Made by a program: the position numbers and the translations under genes
Part shown: in pieces, positions 43,689 to 53,346 of the stretch
Numbering within the stretch: the stretch's first letter is position 1
How the letters are laid out: every line of letters begins with the position of its first letter
The notes under the pieces: model-generated
Seen by the model: only the letters and a program-made list of their open reading frames with translations
Database searches by the model: none
Told to the model about the DNA's origin: nothing
Source: Noviherbaspirillum aridicola
Lineage (GTDB): Bacteria; Pseudomonadota; Gammaproteobacteria; Burkholderiales; Burkholderiaceae_D
Assembly: GCF_019656455.1 (NCBI RefSeq)
Contig: NZ_BPMK01000010.1
Span: 124,001 to 188,000 of the forward strand
Reading direction: 5' to 3'
Length of the DNA: 64,000 bases

Positions 43689-44702
43689 ATGAAAAAACAG
43701 GGTGGACAGTTGTATTTTGCGTGGATCGGGTTCCAGCGCAGGCAGATCTCGATGGCGCCGCACTGCGGGTTCGAGACGGTATTTCTGCCGGTTGAGCGCC
43801 GCGCGGGCAGGATCGCCAAGTTGCGTAACTACCTGCGCAACAGCCTGGCCATGATGTCGATGATGCTGCGCCAGCGGCCGCAGGCGGTATGGGTCCAGTT
43901 GCCGCAGGTGCCACTTCTCTGGTGGGCGCTGCTGTACCGCGCGCTCGTGCGCCGCGACGCGGTGGTGGTAGCCGATTGTCACAATGCGATGTTTCGCCCG
44001 CCCTGGAGCAGGGTGCCGCTGGGACTGTCGCTGCTGTCCCGCTGCGACGTGGTGCTCGCCCATAACGCCGACGTGGCCCAGTCCGCGCTGGACCTGGGGG
44101 TCGATCCGGAGCGGCTGATGGTGGTCGAGGACCCGCCGGCCAGTTTCCTTGGCACCGGTTCGTTCGACCCGGGTGCCGGTGTGCCACGTCCCTGGTTCGT
44201 CTTCCCCGCATCGTTCGCCAAGGATGAGCCAATCGCCGAACTGCTCGAGGCGGCCCGCATGCAACCGGGCGTCACCGTTCTCATCACCGGCAATGTCGCC
44301 AACTGCAAGGACCAGGAACTGATCCGCCGTGCTCCGGCCAACGTGCGCTTCGTCGGCTTTCTGTCGCGGCAGGATTTCGATGCACTGATGATCGGGTGCG
44401 ACGCGGTGATCGCGTTCACGCGTTTTGACGGCATCCAGCTCAGCGTCTGCGGCGAGGCCGTCGGCGCCGGCAAGCCGATGCTGATCTCCAATACGGCCAC
44501 GCTGCGCCGTCTGTTCCCGAAGGGGACCGTGTTCGTCGACACCGACCGGGCGGAAGATATCGCGGCCGGTTTCACGCAAGTCCTTGAGCGCCGGGAGGAA
44601 CTGGCCGCCGAGATCGACAAGTTCGGTACGGAGATGCGGGATCACTGGTTGCAGACACGCGGACGACCGCTGTTGCGCCGCCTTAACCTTGGCCCGTTCT
44701 GA
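43689..44702 (+). CDS. Glycosyltransferase, GT4-like (GT-B fold)
   Basis: 337 residues from the ATG at 43689 (MKKQGGQLYFAWIGFQRRQI), preceded by GGGAGAG at good spacing; an upstream in-frame ATG at 43641 overlaps the rfbC stop. The N-terminal half has VWVQLPQVPLLWWALL and VVVADCHNAMF. The C-terminal half carries FVFPASFAKDEPIAELLEAA, VLITGNV, VRFVGFLSRQDFDALMIGCDAVIAF and SVCGEAVGAGKPMLISNT, a GT4-type nucleotide-sugar site with the Glu of CGEAVGAGKP. The donor is unknown; the neighbouring manC would suit GDP-mannose. Confidence 0.8.
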   Translation: MKKQGGQLYFAWIGFQRRQISMAPHCGFETVFLPVERRAGRIAKLRNYLRNSLAMMSMMLRQRPQAVWVQLPQVPLLWWALLYRALVRRDAVVVADCHNAMFRPPWSRVPLGLSLLSRCDVVLAHNADVAQSALDLGVDPERLMVVEDPPASFLGTGSFDPGAGVPRPWFVFPASFAKDEPIAELLEAARMQPGVTVLITGNVANCKDQELIRRAPANVRFVGFLSRQDFDALMIGCDAVIAFTRFDGIQLSVCGEAVGAGKPMLISNTATLRRLFPKGTVFVDTDRAEDIAAGFTQVLERREELAAEIDKFGTEMRDHWLQTRGRPLLRRLNLGPF

Positions 44703-44736
44703 GGCCCGAAATACAGCACGAGAGGACCTCGACACC

Positions 44737-46158
44737 ATGACTACCCTCTATCCCGTCATTCTCTCCGGCGGCTCCGGCACCCGTTTGTGGCCGCTGTCGC
44801 GCGCGGCGCTTCCCAAGCAGTATCAGCCGCTGGTATCGGACAAGACCATGCTCCAGGAGACCGTGCTGCGAACCGCCGGCATTGCCGGGGTGGGCGCGCC
44901 GCTGCTCGTTTGCGCCAATGAGCATCGTTTCCTCGCCGCTGACCAGTTGAGCCGTGCCGGTGTGACCCCGCTGGACATCATTCTCGAGCCTCAGGGGAAG
45001 AACACGGCCCCGGCGGTCACCGTGGCGGCGCAGTATCTGCTCTCACGCGACCCCGATGCGGTGATGCTCGTGATGCCAGCTGACCACGTGGTCGGCAACC
45101 TGCGGGCCTTCGAGCAGGCGGTGGCGGTCGCCTTTGAGGCCGCCCGCAACGGTGCGCTCGCGCTGTTCGGAATCCAGCCGGATACGCCGGAGACCGGTTA
45201 CGGCTACATCCGCAAAGGGAAGTCCGCGCGGGCGGCCGACGGTTGCTTCCTGGTGGACCGCTTCGTTGAAAAGCCTGTGCGCGAGGAAGCCAGGCGCATG
45301 CTCGACGCCGGAGACTACCTGTGGAACAGCGGGATGTTCATGTTCCGGGCTGACGCGTTTCTGGCCGAGATACGGCAGTTCAGACCCGACATCGCCCAGG
45401 CTTGCGAGGCTGCGCTGGCCGCGGCGGCCCGCGATCTGGATTTCTGCCGCCTGGATGCGCAGGCTTTTGCGCAATGTCCGTCGGATTCGATCGACTACGC
45501 GGTCATGGAACGCACGACCAAGGCCGTCGTGGTGCCCGCCGATCTCGGCTGGAGCGACGTCGGCTCCTGGCAGTCCCTGGCCCAGGCGGGGCAGGCCGAC
45601 GGCAGCGGTAACGTGGTACGCGGCGACGTCCACACGGTGGACGTGAGCGGCTCCATGATTCGCTCGGAAAGCCGCCTGGTCGCGGCCGTCGGCGTGCAGG
45701 ACCTGGTCATCGTGGAGACGCGGGACGCGGTGCTGGTGGCGCACAAGAACGAGTCCCAGCGCATCAAGCAGGTGGTCGATGATCTGAAGTCGCGCGGACG
45801 GGTCGAGCACGAGAGCCATACCGTCGTGCATCGTCCATGGGGATGCTACGAAAGCATCGATGCCGGCCACCGCTATCAGGTCAAGCGCATTGTCGTCAAA
45901 CCGGGCGCCAAGCTGTCGAGCCAGATGCACCATCACCGTGCAGAGCACTGGATCGTCGTCTCCGGCACCGCGCTGGTCACCCGTGGCGACGAGGTCAAGC
46001 TGCTTACCGAGAACGAATCGACGTACATCCCGATCGGGGTCACTCATCGGCTGGAAAACCCCGGCAAGCTGCCGCTGCATCTGATCGAGGTGCAGTCGGG
46101 CAGTTATCTGGGGGAGGACGACATCGTGCGCTTCGAGGATGACTACCGGCGGACGTAA
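44737..46158 (+). CDS. manC: Mannose-1-phosphate guanylyltransferase / mannose-6-phosphate isomerase (bifunctional)
   Basis: 473 residues from the ATG at 44737, following GAGAGGACCTC. The N-terminal nucleotidyltransferase has GGSGTRLWPLSRAALPKQ, EPQGKNTAPAV and FVEKPVREEA. The C-terminal cupin domain has the type-II phosphomannose isomerase metal region (QMHHHRAEHWIVVSG, then NESTYIPIGVTHRLENPG). It makes GDP-mannose from fructose-6-phosphate together with a phosphomannomutase, which is not in the window. The next gene lies 148 bp away, so a new transcript may start there. Confidence 0.95.
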   Translation: MTTLYPVILSGGSGTRLWPLSRAALPKQYQPLVSDKTMLQETVLRTAGIAGVGAPLLVCANEHRFLAADQLSRAGVTPLDIILEPQGKNTAPAVTVAAQYLLSRDPDAVMLVMPADHVVGNLRAFEQAVAVAFEAARNGALALFGIQPDTPETGYGYIRKGKSARAADGCFLVDRFVEKPVREEARRMLDAGDYLWNSGMFMFRADAFLAEIRQFRPDIAQACEAALAAAARDLDFCRLDAQAFAQCPSDSIDYAVMERTTKAVVVPADLGWSDVGSWQSLAQAGQADGSGNVVRGDVHTVDVSGSMIRSESRLVAAVGVQDLVIVETRDAVLVAHKNESQRIKQVVDDLKSRGRVEHESHTVVHRPWGCYESIDAGHRYQVKRIVVKPGAKLSSQMHHHRAEHWIVVSGTALVTRGDEVKLLTENESTYIPIGVTHRLENPGKLPLHLIEVQSGSYLGEDDIVRFEDDYRRT

Positions 46159-46306
46159 ACCATTGCTACCGGAAGTGTTGTTTTCTTACGGAATGATCGC
46201 TCAAAAGTAACAACATAATGTTGCCATGCTACACACTTGATTAAACTTAACTTAACGCTGCAGTTCAGCGAAATCGGGGGCGCGCCGCGGGGGCCGGCGC
46301 CGACAT

Positions 46307-46777
46307 ATGACAGGGAGCGAAGAAAACGTGGGAAAGAAACGAATACTTGCGGTCGCCTCGGGAGGCGGACACTGGGTGCAACTGCTGCGCATGAGGCCGG
46401 CGTTTGACGGATGCGAGGTCAGTTACGTGACCACCAATTCGGACTACGCTCGGGAAGTGGACGGCCCATTATATGCGGTGGCCGACGCGAACCTTTGGGA
46501 AAAAATCAAACTGCTGAAGATGTTCGCCCAGGTCGCATGGGTCGTGCTGCGGGTGCGACCGGATGTCGTGATTTCAACGGGCGCCGCGCCTGGATTTGCC
46601 GCGCTGCTGTTCGGGCGGATGATCGGCGCCAAGACGATATGGGTCGACAGCATCGCCAATTCCGAAGCCCTGTCCAACTCCGGTCGCAAGGCCAAGCGTA
46701 TCGCCCATGTCTGGCTGACACAGTGGCAGCACCTTGAATCGGAAAACGGTCCGCGTTTCTGGGGGAGTGTGCTGTGA
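46307..46777 (+). CDS. PssD/Alg14-like glycosyltransferase membrane subunit
   Basis: 156 residues from the ATG at 46307, or 149 from a GTG at 46328 that is better spaced from AGGGAG and gives the usual MGKKRILAVASGGGHWVQLL start. The GGGHW motif, YVTTNSD, RVRPDVVISTGAAPGFAA and KTIWVDSIAN are Alg14/PssD hallmarks. Alg14-type proteins anchor the catalytic Alg13-type partner to the membrane and bind the lipid-linked acceptor. The catalytic partner is encoded next, overlapping by 4 nt. In rhizobia the PssD-PssE pair adds glucuronate to a glucose-primed carrier lipid, which fits ugd and the WcaJ-like primase here. Confidence 0.88.
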   Translation: MTGSEENVGKKRILAVASGGGHWVQLLRMRPAFDGCEVSYVTTNSDYAREVDGPLYAVADANLWEKIKLLKMFAQVAWVVLRVRPDVVISTGAAPGFAALLFGRMIGAKTIWVDSIANSEALSNSGRKAKRIAHVWLTQWQHLESENGPRFWGSVL

Positions 46778-47253
46778 TCTTCGTGACTGTCGGCACCCAA
46801 CTGCCGTTTGACCGCCTGGTCGCCGCCGTGGACCGCTGGGCGCAGGACCATCCGGACGAGAAGGTGTTCGCCCAGATTGGCCCGACAAGTAATCGCCCTG
46901 TCCACTTCGACTCGGCGGACTTCGTTGCGCCCGGCCGGGCAAACGAGCTGTTCCAGCAGGCGTCACTAATTGTCTCGCATGCCGGCATGGGCTCGATCCT
47001 GACCGCGCTGCGCTACCGCAAGCCGATTCTGCTGATGCCGCGCCGCGCGGCCTTGGGCGAGCATCGCAACGATCACCAGGTGGCTACCGCGAAATGGGTG
47101 GGCGGGCGCGCAGGGCTGGCCGTCGCCTGGGACGAGGATGAACTCATTGCCGCCCTCGACAAGCGTCACGGGCTGACCGGCGGCGGGGGGATCAGTGAAC
47201 ACGCCGACCCGCAACTGATCAGCAAGCTGCGCGAGGTCATCCTCGCAGACTGA
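46774..47253 (+). CDS. PssE/Alg13-like glycosyltransferase catalytic subunit
   Basis: 159 residues with a GTG start overlapping the stop of the partner (GTGA). Motifs: MIFVTVGTQLPFDRLV at the N-terminus, FAQIGPTS, IVSHAGMGSILTAL and KPILLMPRRAALGEHRNDHQVATA. These form the donor-sugar site of the GT28 C-terminal half, split from the membrane half as in Alg13/Alg14. Predicted donor is UDP-glucuronate by analogy with rhizobial PssE; this is inference. Confidence 0.9.
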   Translation: MIFVTVGTQLPFDRLVAAVDRWAQDHPDEKVFAQIGPTSNRPVHFDSADFVAPGRANELFQQASLIVSHAGMGSILTALRYRKPILLMPRRAALGEHRNDHQVATAKWVGGRAGLAVAWDEDELIAALDKRHGLTGGGGISEHADPQLISKLREVILAD

Positions 47254-47345
47254 TTGCAGTACGCGCAGGGGCGCCGACGGGGCGCCTGCGAGCATCAATA
47301 CTGGGGCCTGGAGACAGGCGCCGCAATAAGAAGAGGTGCATAGAA

Positions 47346-48497
47346 GTGAAAGCAATGATTCTTGCAGCCGGCAAGGGGACCCGCGTGCGGCCGCTGACCT
47401 ATGAGTTGCCCAAGCCGATGATCCCGATTCTTGGCAAGCCAGTCATGGCTTACCTGATCGAGCATCTCGCCCGCCACGGCGTGAAGCAGGTTATGGTCAA
47501 TGTCAGCTACCTGCACGAGAAGATCGAGGAGTATTTCGGCGACGGACACCAGTTCGGCGTGCAGATCGGCTATTCGTTCGAAGGGTATTGCGACGACGAC
47601 GGAAAGGTGGTTCCCCGGCCGCTGGGCTCCGCCGGCGGCATGCGCAAGATCCAGGAATTCGGCGGGTTTTTCGATGACACGACGGTCGTGATGTGCGGTG
47701 ACGCGGTCATCGACCTCGACCTGCGGGCCGCGCTCGCGCAGCACCGGCGCAGCAGTGCGCTGGCCACGGTGATTACCCGCGAAGTGCCATGGGACAAGGT
47801 ATCGAGCTACGGCGTGGTCATCAGCGACGCGGACGGGCGGGTCACTTCGTTCCAGGAAAAGCCGGCCCAGGACGAAGCACGGTCGAACAACGCCAGCACC
47901 GGCATCTATTTGTTCGAGCCGCAGGTACTCGACCTGATCCCATCCGGAGAGGAGTTCGACATCGGCTCGCAGTTGTTCCCGATGCTCGTTGAGTTGGGCC
48001 TGCCCTTCTACGCCCAGAAACACGACTTCAACTGGATCGACATCGGCACCGTCACCGACTACTGGGCGGTGCTGCAGGCGGTGCTCAAGGGAGAGGTCGA
48101 GGGGATGCGCCTGCCTGGGACGCAGATTGCACCGGACGTCTGGGTTGGCCTTAACACCCGCATCGAATGGGAGGGTACGCACATCGAGGGACCGGTCTAC
48201 ATCGGGTCCGGCACTCACATCGAGGCCGGTGCCTGCATCACCGGACCATCATGGATTGGTGCCGGCTGCCGCATCCAGGCAGGCGCACACCTGGAGCGCT
48301 GCGTGCTGTTTGACTATACCCGGGTCTCCGCGCAGGCAGCGCTGTCGGAAGTCATCCTGTTCAAGGATTACAGCGTCGATCGCACCGGACTCATCACCCA
48401 TGCGTCGCGCCTCGACAGCCTGTGGGGCAACGCAAGGGATCGCCGCAGCCGGCGCCGCACGCGACCGCAGCCGGTCGCGGTCGCCGCCGGATCGTAA
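47346..48497 (+). CDS. Sugar-1-phosphate nucleotidyltransferase with left-handed beta-helix domain (GDP-mannose pyrophosphorylase-like)
   Basis: 383 residues from a GTG at 47346 with AGAGGTG upstream. Catalytic signature AAGKGTRVRPLTYELPKPMIPI, LGSAGGMRKI, CGDAVIDLDL and FQEKPAQDEA. The C-terminal third is hexapeptide-like (PDVWVGLNTRIEWEGTHIEGPVYIGSG...). Domain order resembles GMPP-type mannose-1-phosphate guanylyltransferases and related enzymes. If so it duplicates the ManC activity nearby; glucose-1-phosphate as substrate is an alternative. It ends in an Arg-rich tail. Confidence 0.82.
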   Translation: MKAMILAAGKGTRVRPLTYELPKPMIPILGKPVMAYLIEHLARHGVKQVMVNVSYLHEKIEEYFGDGHQFGVQIGYSFEGYCDDDGKVVPRPLGSAGGMRKIQEFGGFFDDTTVVMCGDAVIDLDLRAALAQHRRSSALATVITREVPWDKVSSYGVVISDADGRVTSFQEKPAQDEARSNNASTGIYLFEPQVLDLIPSGEEFDIGSQLFPMLVELGLPFYAQKHDFNWIDIGTVTDYWAVLQAVLKGEVEGMRLPGTQIAPDVWVGLNTRIEWEGTHIEGPVYIGSGTHIEAGACITGPSWIGAGCRIQAGAHLERCVLFDYTRVSAQAALSEVILFKDYSVDRTGLITHASRLDSLWGNARDRRSRRRTRPQPVAVAAGS

Positions 48498-48521
48498 CTA
48501 TTTTTGTAAGCAGGGGAAGAA

Positions 48522-49898
48522 GTGAAGATCACGATCATTGGAACAGGCTACGTCGGCCTGGTAACGGGCGCATGCCTGGCCGAACTGGGCAACGATGTGT
48601 TTTGCCTGGATGTGAATCAGCAGAAGATCGATATTCTCAATGGCGGCGGCATCCCGATCCATGAGCCCGGCCTGGAGGAGATCGTGCGCCGCAACCGGGC
48701 CGCCGGCCGGATGACGTTTGCATCGGACGTGCAGGCGGCCGTCGCTCATGGCGACGTGATGTTCATTGCGGTGGGCACGCCGCCCGATGAAGACGGCTCG
48801 GCCGACCTGCAGTATGTGCTGGAAGCCGCGCGCTCCATCGGTCGCTACATGAACGACTTCAAGGTCATCGTCGATAAGTCCACGGTGCCAGTGGGTACGG
48901 CCGACAAGGTCCGTCAGGCGATCGCCGATGAACTGGCTCGTCGCGGCGCGGCGCTGGAGTTCTCGGTGGTGTCCAACCCGGAGTTCCTCAAGGAGGGCGC
49001 CGCGGTCGAGGATTTCATGCGCCCGGACCGCATCGTCATCGGGTGTGACAGCACGCCTGCAGGCGAACGCGCCCGCGCGCTCATGCGCCGCCTGTACGCG
49101 TCGTTCAATCGCAATCACGAGCGCACGCTCTGGATGGACGTGCGCTCGGCGGAATTCACGAAATATGCGGCCAACGCGATGCTGGCGACGCGGATCTCGT
49201 TCATGAACGAACTGGCCAACCTGGCCGACAAGGTGGGCGTGGATATCGAGGCCGTGCGGCAGGGCATCGGATCCGATCCGCGCATCGGCTACAGCTTCCT
49301 GTATGCGGGATGCGGCTACGGCGGCTCTTGCTTCCCGAAAGATGTGCAGGCGCTCGAGCGCACCGCGCGGGTCTACGACCAGGAGTTGCTGATCCTGCGC
49401 GCGGTGGAGGAGGTCAACGCGCGCCAGAAGTATGTGCTGCCCAAGAAGATCAGGGCACGCCTCGGCGCGGATCTGCACGGCAAGCGCGTGGCGGTCTGGG
49501 GCCTGGCCTTCAAGCCGGATACGGACGACATGCGCGAAGCGCCCTCGCGGGTGATCATTGGCGAACTGCTGCGCCTGGGCGCTACCCTGGCGGTGTTCGA
49601 TCCGGTGGCCATGGACGAGGCCCGGCGTGTGCTGGCGCTCGATTTCGCCAGCCGGCCTGAACTACTGGCGAGGGTGGAGTTCTCGGATACCCAGATGGCA
49701 GCGGTGCAGGGAGCTCATGCACTGGTCATCGTGACCGAGTGGAAGGCGTTCCGCAATCCGGACTGGACGCAGGTGCGGGCAGCCATGCAGTCCGCGCTGG
49801 TCTTTGACGGGCGCAATCTGTTTGAGCCGTTCGCAATGGCCGAAGCTGGGGTCGAGTATCACGGTATCGGCCGCGCTACTGGCGTGCCGAATTACTAG
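48522..49898 (+). CDS. ugd: UDP-glucose 6-dehydrogenase
   Basis: 458 residues from a GTG at 48522 preceded by CAGGGGAAGAA. Motifs: Rossmann [41 protein letters not shown], Lys213 in [10 protein letters not shown] and catalytic Cys270 in [11 protein letters not shown]. The family oxidises UDP-glucose twice to UDP-glucuronate with NAD+. It supplies the acidic sugar expected for the PssD/PssE-like transferase two genes upstream. It is the last gene of the rightward cluster before a 318-bp intergenic region. Confidence 0.96.
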   Translation: MKITIIGTGYVGLVTGACLAELGNDVFCLDVNQQKIDILNGGGIPIHEPGLEEIVRRNRAAGRMTFASDVQAAVAHGDVMFIAVGTPPDEDGSADLQYVLEAARSIGRYMNDFKVIVDKSTVPVGTADKVRQAIADELARRGAALEFSVVSNPEFLKEGAAVEDFMRPDRIVIGCDSTPAGERARALMRRLYASFNRNHERTLWMDVRSAEFTKYAANAMLATRISFMNELANLADKVGVDIEAVRQGIGSDPRIGYSFLYAGCGYGGSCFPKDVQALERTARVYDQELLILRAVEEVNARQKYVLPKKIRARLGADLHGKRVAVWGLAFKPDTDDMREAPSRVIIGELLRLGATLAVFDPVAMDEARRVLALDFASRPELLARVEFSDTQMAAVQGAHALVIVTEWKAFRNPDWTQVRAAMQSALVFDGRNLFEPFAMAEAGVEYHGIGRATGVPNY

Positions 49899-50107
49899 TC
49901 GCGCCATCTCGGCCTGGCTTCGACAGAGATGATGTACGGCCCGCCGCCTGCGGTGGCGGGTAGGGAGGTGAACTTCTAGGCGTAGTGGCGCACGCGCGCC
50001 AGCGTCATTGCGGGTAGCGGAAAGTCACTCCAAACGCGATTCTGCATTTCTACTCAAAATAATTTCCGCAAGGAAATACTGGAAGTCAACTAGCACTTTG
50101 TAAATTT

Positions 50108-50136
50108 TTGTTGCTGCGAAATTGTCTGTGTAGTAT
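50108..50136 (+). promoter_or_regulatory. Candidate promoter of the downstream PEP-CTERM gene
   Basis: TTGTTG (50108-50113) and TAGTAT (50131-50136) are separated by exactly 17 bp in an A/T-rich part of the 318-bp gap after ugd, 80 bp before the PEP-CTERM start. The match is to sigma-70 consensus only. The rest of the gap shows no gene. Confidence 0.5.
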
Positions 50137-50216
50137 CTTTCGTTGTAGCGAAGCAAAGTTGTTGTAGCTGGTCCGTGTCGTTGGCGGTTTAACCAACATC
50201 TCTATGAGGAGTAACA

Positions 50217-50777
50217 ATGAAACAGGTAGTAAGCAAGCTTGCGGCCGGACTCGTTCTGGCTGCTTCGGCCCTAGCCGCGCATGCGGCGCCAGTCTACGAT
50301 ATCAATCGTAGCTATTCGCTGGATCTGTCTCAGAACACTGCGTCGTTCGCCGATTCCTTCGTCGGCCTGACCGGCAAGACATTCCGCGACGTGTTCACGT
50401 TTTCGATCGGCGCGCAGTCGGACCTCGACGCAGCTCTGACCTCGATCGCAACGCTGCGCAAGTCCGACCTCAACATCACCGGTTTCAGCCTGTTCCAGAA
50501 TGGTACCGAGATCGCCACCGGCGTGCCGCTGATGAGCGGTCCGCTGGACCTGTGGTCGCTGTCGGCCGCCGGTATCGTTCGCGGCGCCTATTCGCTGGCC
50601 GTGACCGGCAAGATCACCGGCACTACCGGCGGCAGCTTCGGCGGCAACATCAACGTGTCGCCGGTGCCGGAACCCGCCACCTGGGGCATGATGCTGGGCG
50701 GCCTTGCGCTGGTCGTGTATGTCGCCCGCCGCCGCAAGGACACCGCTCCCAGGCACGGCGGTTTCGCCGCGGCCTGA
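50217..50777 (+). CDS. FxDxF-type PEP-CTERM protein
   Basis: 186 residues after AGGAGTAACA. Signal peptide KLAAGLVLAASALAAHA; the mature part has FADSF and FRDVFTFSI, the aromatic-Asp pattern of the FxDxF PEP-CTERM subfamily. The C-terminal signal has PEP at 151-153, a helix (TWGMMLGGLALVVYVA) and RRRK, followed by an unusually long ~12-residue basic/Ala tail. It is a likely XrtB substrate with its own promoter and terminator, so it can be expressed independently of the polysaccharide operon. Confidence 0.9.
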   Translation: MKQVVSKLAAGLVLAASALAAHAAPVYDINRSYSLDLSQNTASFADSFVGLTGKTFRDVFTFSIGAQSDLDAALTSIATLRKSDLNITGFSLFQNGTEIATGVPLMSGPLDLWSLSAAGIVRGAYSLAVTGKITGTTGGSFGGNINVSPVPEPATWGMMLGGLALVVYVARRRKDTAPRHGGFAAA

Positions 50778-50798
50778 GCCGGGACGCGCGTGACAAGG

Positions 50799-50825
50799 CC
50801 GGGGGCTACGCCCCCGGTTTTTTTT
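50799..50825 (+). terminator. Rho-independent terminator after the FxDxF PEP-CTERM gene
   Basis: Stem CCGGGGG / CCCCCGG, 5-nt loop CTACG, followed by eight T residues. Confidence 0.9.
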
Positions 50826-50950
50826 ATTGAGTCAATGAATCTGCCGCGCGCCCGCGGCGCTGACCTGTCGGCGCCACGCGGTGTATGCGCGAGCAACTTG
50901 CTCAGGCGTCTTGGGCGAGTCGGGGTGTCGGGGCGGGCAGGCGCAGCCGT

Positions 50951-52564
50951 CTAGTAGGCGGTGTCTTGGAACCAGACGGCGACCCCGGTCATCAGGATGA
51001 TCTTCAGGTCCAACCACAGCGACCAGTGTTCGATGTAGTGGAGATCGTATTCGACGCGTCGGCGCATCTTGTCGTCGGTGTCGGTCTCGCCGCGCAATCC
51101 GTTGACCTGCGCCCAGCCAGTAATGCCGGGCTTGACATTGTGACGGGCGAAGTAGTCGGCGATGATGCCGGCATACTGGTGGTTGTGCTGTACCGCATGG
51201 GGACGAGGGCCGACGATCGACATGTCGCCCTTGAGGACGTTGATCAGCTGCGGCAGCTCGTCCAGACTCGTCTTGCGGATGAAGCGGCCGACCCGGGTCA
51301 CGCGCGCGTCGCCCCGGGTGGCCTGCACGACGTTGGGTGCCGCAGAATCCGCCACCCGCATCGAACGGAACTTGTAGACGTCGAAGATCTGGTTGTTGAA
51401 GCCGTGCCGCTTCTGCTTGAAGATCACCGGCCCGCGGCTGTCGAGCTTGATCGCCAGCGCGGTCAGCATCAGAACCGGGCTGGCGGCCAGTAGGAGGAGG
51501 CTGGAGATAGCGAGGTCTTCCAGGCGCTTGACCATGCCCATCTGTTCGTCGACCTTGCCATTGGCGATGGTTAGCAGCGGGACCCCGCCCAGGCGTTCCA
51601 TCTCAATGGCCGGAAACTGCCAGATGATCTCGTGCGGCACCAGATCGACCCGCACAGGAACCGTGCGCATTTTTTTCAGCAGCGCGTCCACGCGGTCGGA
51701 CCCGACCCAAGGCAGCGTGACCACGATACGGTCGACCCGGTTCTGGCGCACATAGGCCAGCAGGTCATCGGTGGATCCCAGGATCGGCACGCCGTGCAGC
51801 GCCGGCAGGGGCCGGTTGATACGGTCTTCAAACATGCCGAGAATGCGCACGTTGCTGGACTCTTCGCAGCGGATCGTCGCGATCATCCGGTCGGCCTGCT
51901 CATTGGCCCCGACCATGACAATCCGTTCAAGGAAATGCCCGCTCGCGATGCCTCGCCGTAGCAGCAGCGTCACGGCAATGCGGTTAGCCAACAGCAGGGT
52001 AGCGGCGACCACGGTCGTCGCCAGCACCCAGATCCGCGAATAATCGTGCAGGCTGCCGGACAGGTAGCCGCAAGCCAGGATCGCCAGCAGGGCACCGACC
52101 CCGCCAACGAACAAGGCGCTCAGTTGTTCGCTAAATGACTTTACCGTGCGTACCCGATAGCTATGGGACAGGTGTAGCGAGACCACCGTCGTGATACTGC
52201 TTAAATACAGGAAGAGGTGGGCAGACGAGGTATTGGGCAGCCACGTGCCGAACCGCATCAGGTGTCCCAGCAGGCCGGCGGCCACTACAGCGGCAAGATC
52301 AGCCCCCCGCAACAGGTTGAGCAGGGTCTTCCATTGGTACAGGCCGCGTGGCGGCGGAACCGGTCTGGCCGGGGCGTCGCTCTGGGTGCGGGTGCTGTTG
52401 GGATCTTGCGGTGCGGTGGAATTGATCAGTAGGGCCGGGTCGAGCTGATTGTCCATGAGGCGGTCCGTGGTCATCGTACGGGCGGCACGGCGGCCATCCG
52501 GATCGCGAAAGGACGGGGCAGGCGGAGGGCCGGCTGTCGTTTGCGGTGCAGTGGCGCAGGCCAT
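50951..52564 (-). CDS. wcaJ: Undecaprenyl-phosphate glucose phosphotransferase (WcaJ-like initiating transferase)
   Basis: 537 residues from the ATG at 52564; later in-frame ATGs at 52474 and 52456 are possible, and none has a clear ribosome-binding site. The poorly conserved first ~60 residues make the later starts attractive. Four N-terminal membrane helices lead to a CoA-binding-like middle domain ([19 protein letters not shown]), another helix, and the bacterial sugar transferase domain ([65 protein letters not shown]). It loads the first sugar, usually glucose-1-phosphate, on undecaprenyl phosphate. It is transcribed opposite to the main cluster. Confidence 0.93.
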   Translation of the reverse strand: MACATAPQTTAGPPPAPSFRDPDGRRAARTMTTDRLMDNQLDPALLINSTAPQDPNSTRTQSDAPARPVPPPRGLYQWKTLLNLLRGADLAAVVAAGLLGHLMRFGTWLPNTSSAHLFLYLSSITTVVSLHLSHSYRVRTVKSFSEQLSALFVGGVGALLAILACGYLSGSLHDYSRIWVLATTVVAATLLLANRIAVTLLLRRGIASGHFLERIVMVGANEQADRMIATIRCEESSNVRILGMFEDRINRPLPALHGVPILGSTDDLLAYVRQNRVDRIVVTLPWVGSDRVDALLKKMRTVPVRVDLVPHEIIWQFPAIEMERLGGVPLLTIANGKVDEQMGMVKRLEDLAISSLLLLAASPVLMLTALAIKLDSRGPVIFKQKRHGFNNQIFDVYKFRSMRVADSAAPNVVQATRGDARVTRVGRFIRKTSLDELPQLINVLKGDMSIVGPRPHAVQHNHQYAGIIADYFARHNVKPGITGWAQVNGLRGETDTDDKMRRRVEYDLHYIEHWSLWLDLKIILMTGVAVWFQDTAY

Positions 52565-52710
52565 AACTAACAGTTACTGCTCGGCATCATAACACTTACC
52601 GCTAAGCAAATCGCTGATTTATCGACCAACTGTTGAAAAACGCCAGTTGCATTCCGGTGGTAGCAAGAACTGCCAGCGAGCGCACGCCGGAGACCGGCGC
52701 GAGGAGGGGG

Positions 52711-53346
52711 TCAGGCCGCCAGGGCCGGGGCCGACGGGGCGGTGGCGACCAGCCGGCGGCCGCGCCACGCGACGAATGCCAGGCCGGTCAGCAGCATGGC
52801 CCAAGTCCCGGGTTCCGGGATCGGCGACAGCGGGGTGGTGGCGGCCACTGCCGCGAATTTGACGGAATTGCCGCCATTGATAGCGTTGACGTGCGCCTGC
52901 AGGTCGCTGAACTGGCTGGCGGTCGTGTTGCGGAACACCCAGGTCACTGCGTCGCCGCTCTGGAAGCGCCCGCTATTGTTGGCGGTACTGAAAGTTACGC
53001 CCTTGGCATCCACGCCCTTGAGCGTGACCGCACCCTGGGTTACGGTGAAATCGCTTGCGGCGAGCCCGGGTTTGCCCTTGCCGCCACCGGATCCGTCCGA
53101 ATACGTATAGGCGATCCCTTGCAGGAAAGCCGACGGGTAGCTGCGCGCGTCATAGGTGCCCGTCAGCGACCACAGCGTGCCACCGGCGATATCGCTGATC
53201 GTCAGCGTCGCCACCGCCTGGTCGGCAAAACTCGGGGAGAGGCTGTCGGAGAACACATAGGAAGCCGCTTGGGCAGGCAATGCCGACGTCGCCGTGCACG
53301 CAATGGCTAGGACGAGGCACTGGGTCTTGAGGGTCTTGATCATCAT
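52711..53346 (-). CDS. PEP-CTERM sorting-domain protein
   Basis: About 211 residues from the first of two consecutive ATGs at 53346, with AAAAGGAG directly upstream (a longer frame to 53364 lacks this). Signal peptide TQCLVLAIACTATSALPAQA; the secreted domain is rich in Ser/Thr/Gly and includes a Gly-Lys repeat (DGSGGGKGKPG). It ends with IPEPGTWAMLLTGLAFVAW, RGRR and a long Ala/Pro-rich tail. The fourth PEP-CTERM candidate of the island, and the one closest to its right end. Function of the mature domain is unknown. Confidence 0.87.
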   Translation of the reverse strand: MMIKTLKTQCLVLAIACTATSALPAQAASYVFSDSLSPSFADQAVATLTISDIAGGTLWSLTGTYDARSYPSAFLQGIAYTYSDGSGGGKGKPGLAASDFTVTQGAVTLKGVDAKGVTFSTANNSGRFQSGDAVTWVFRNTTASQFSDLQAHVNAINGGNSVKFAAVAATTPLSPIPEPGTWAMLLTGLAFVAWRGRRLVATAPSAPALAA

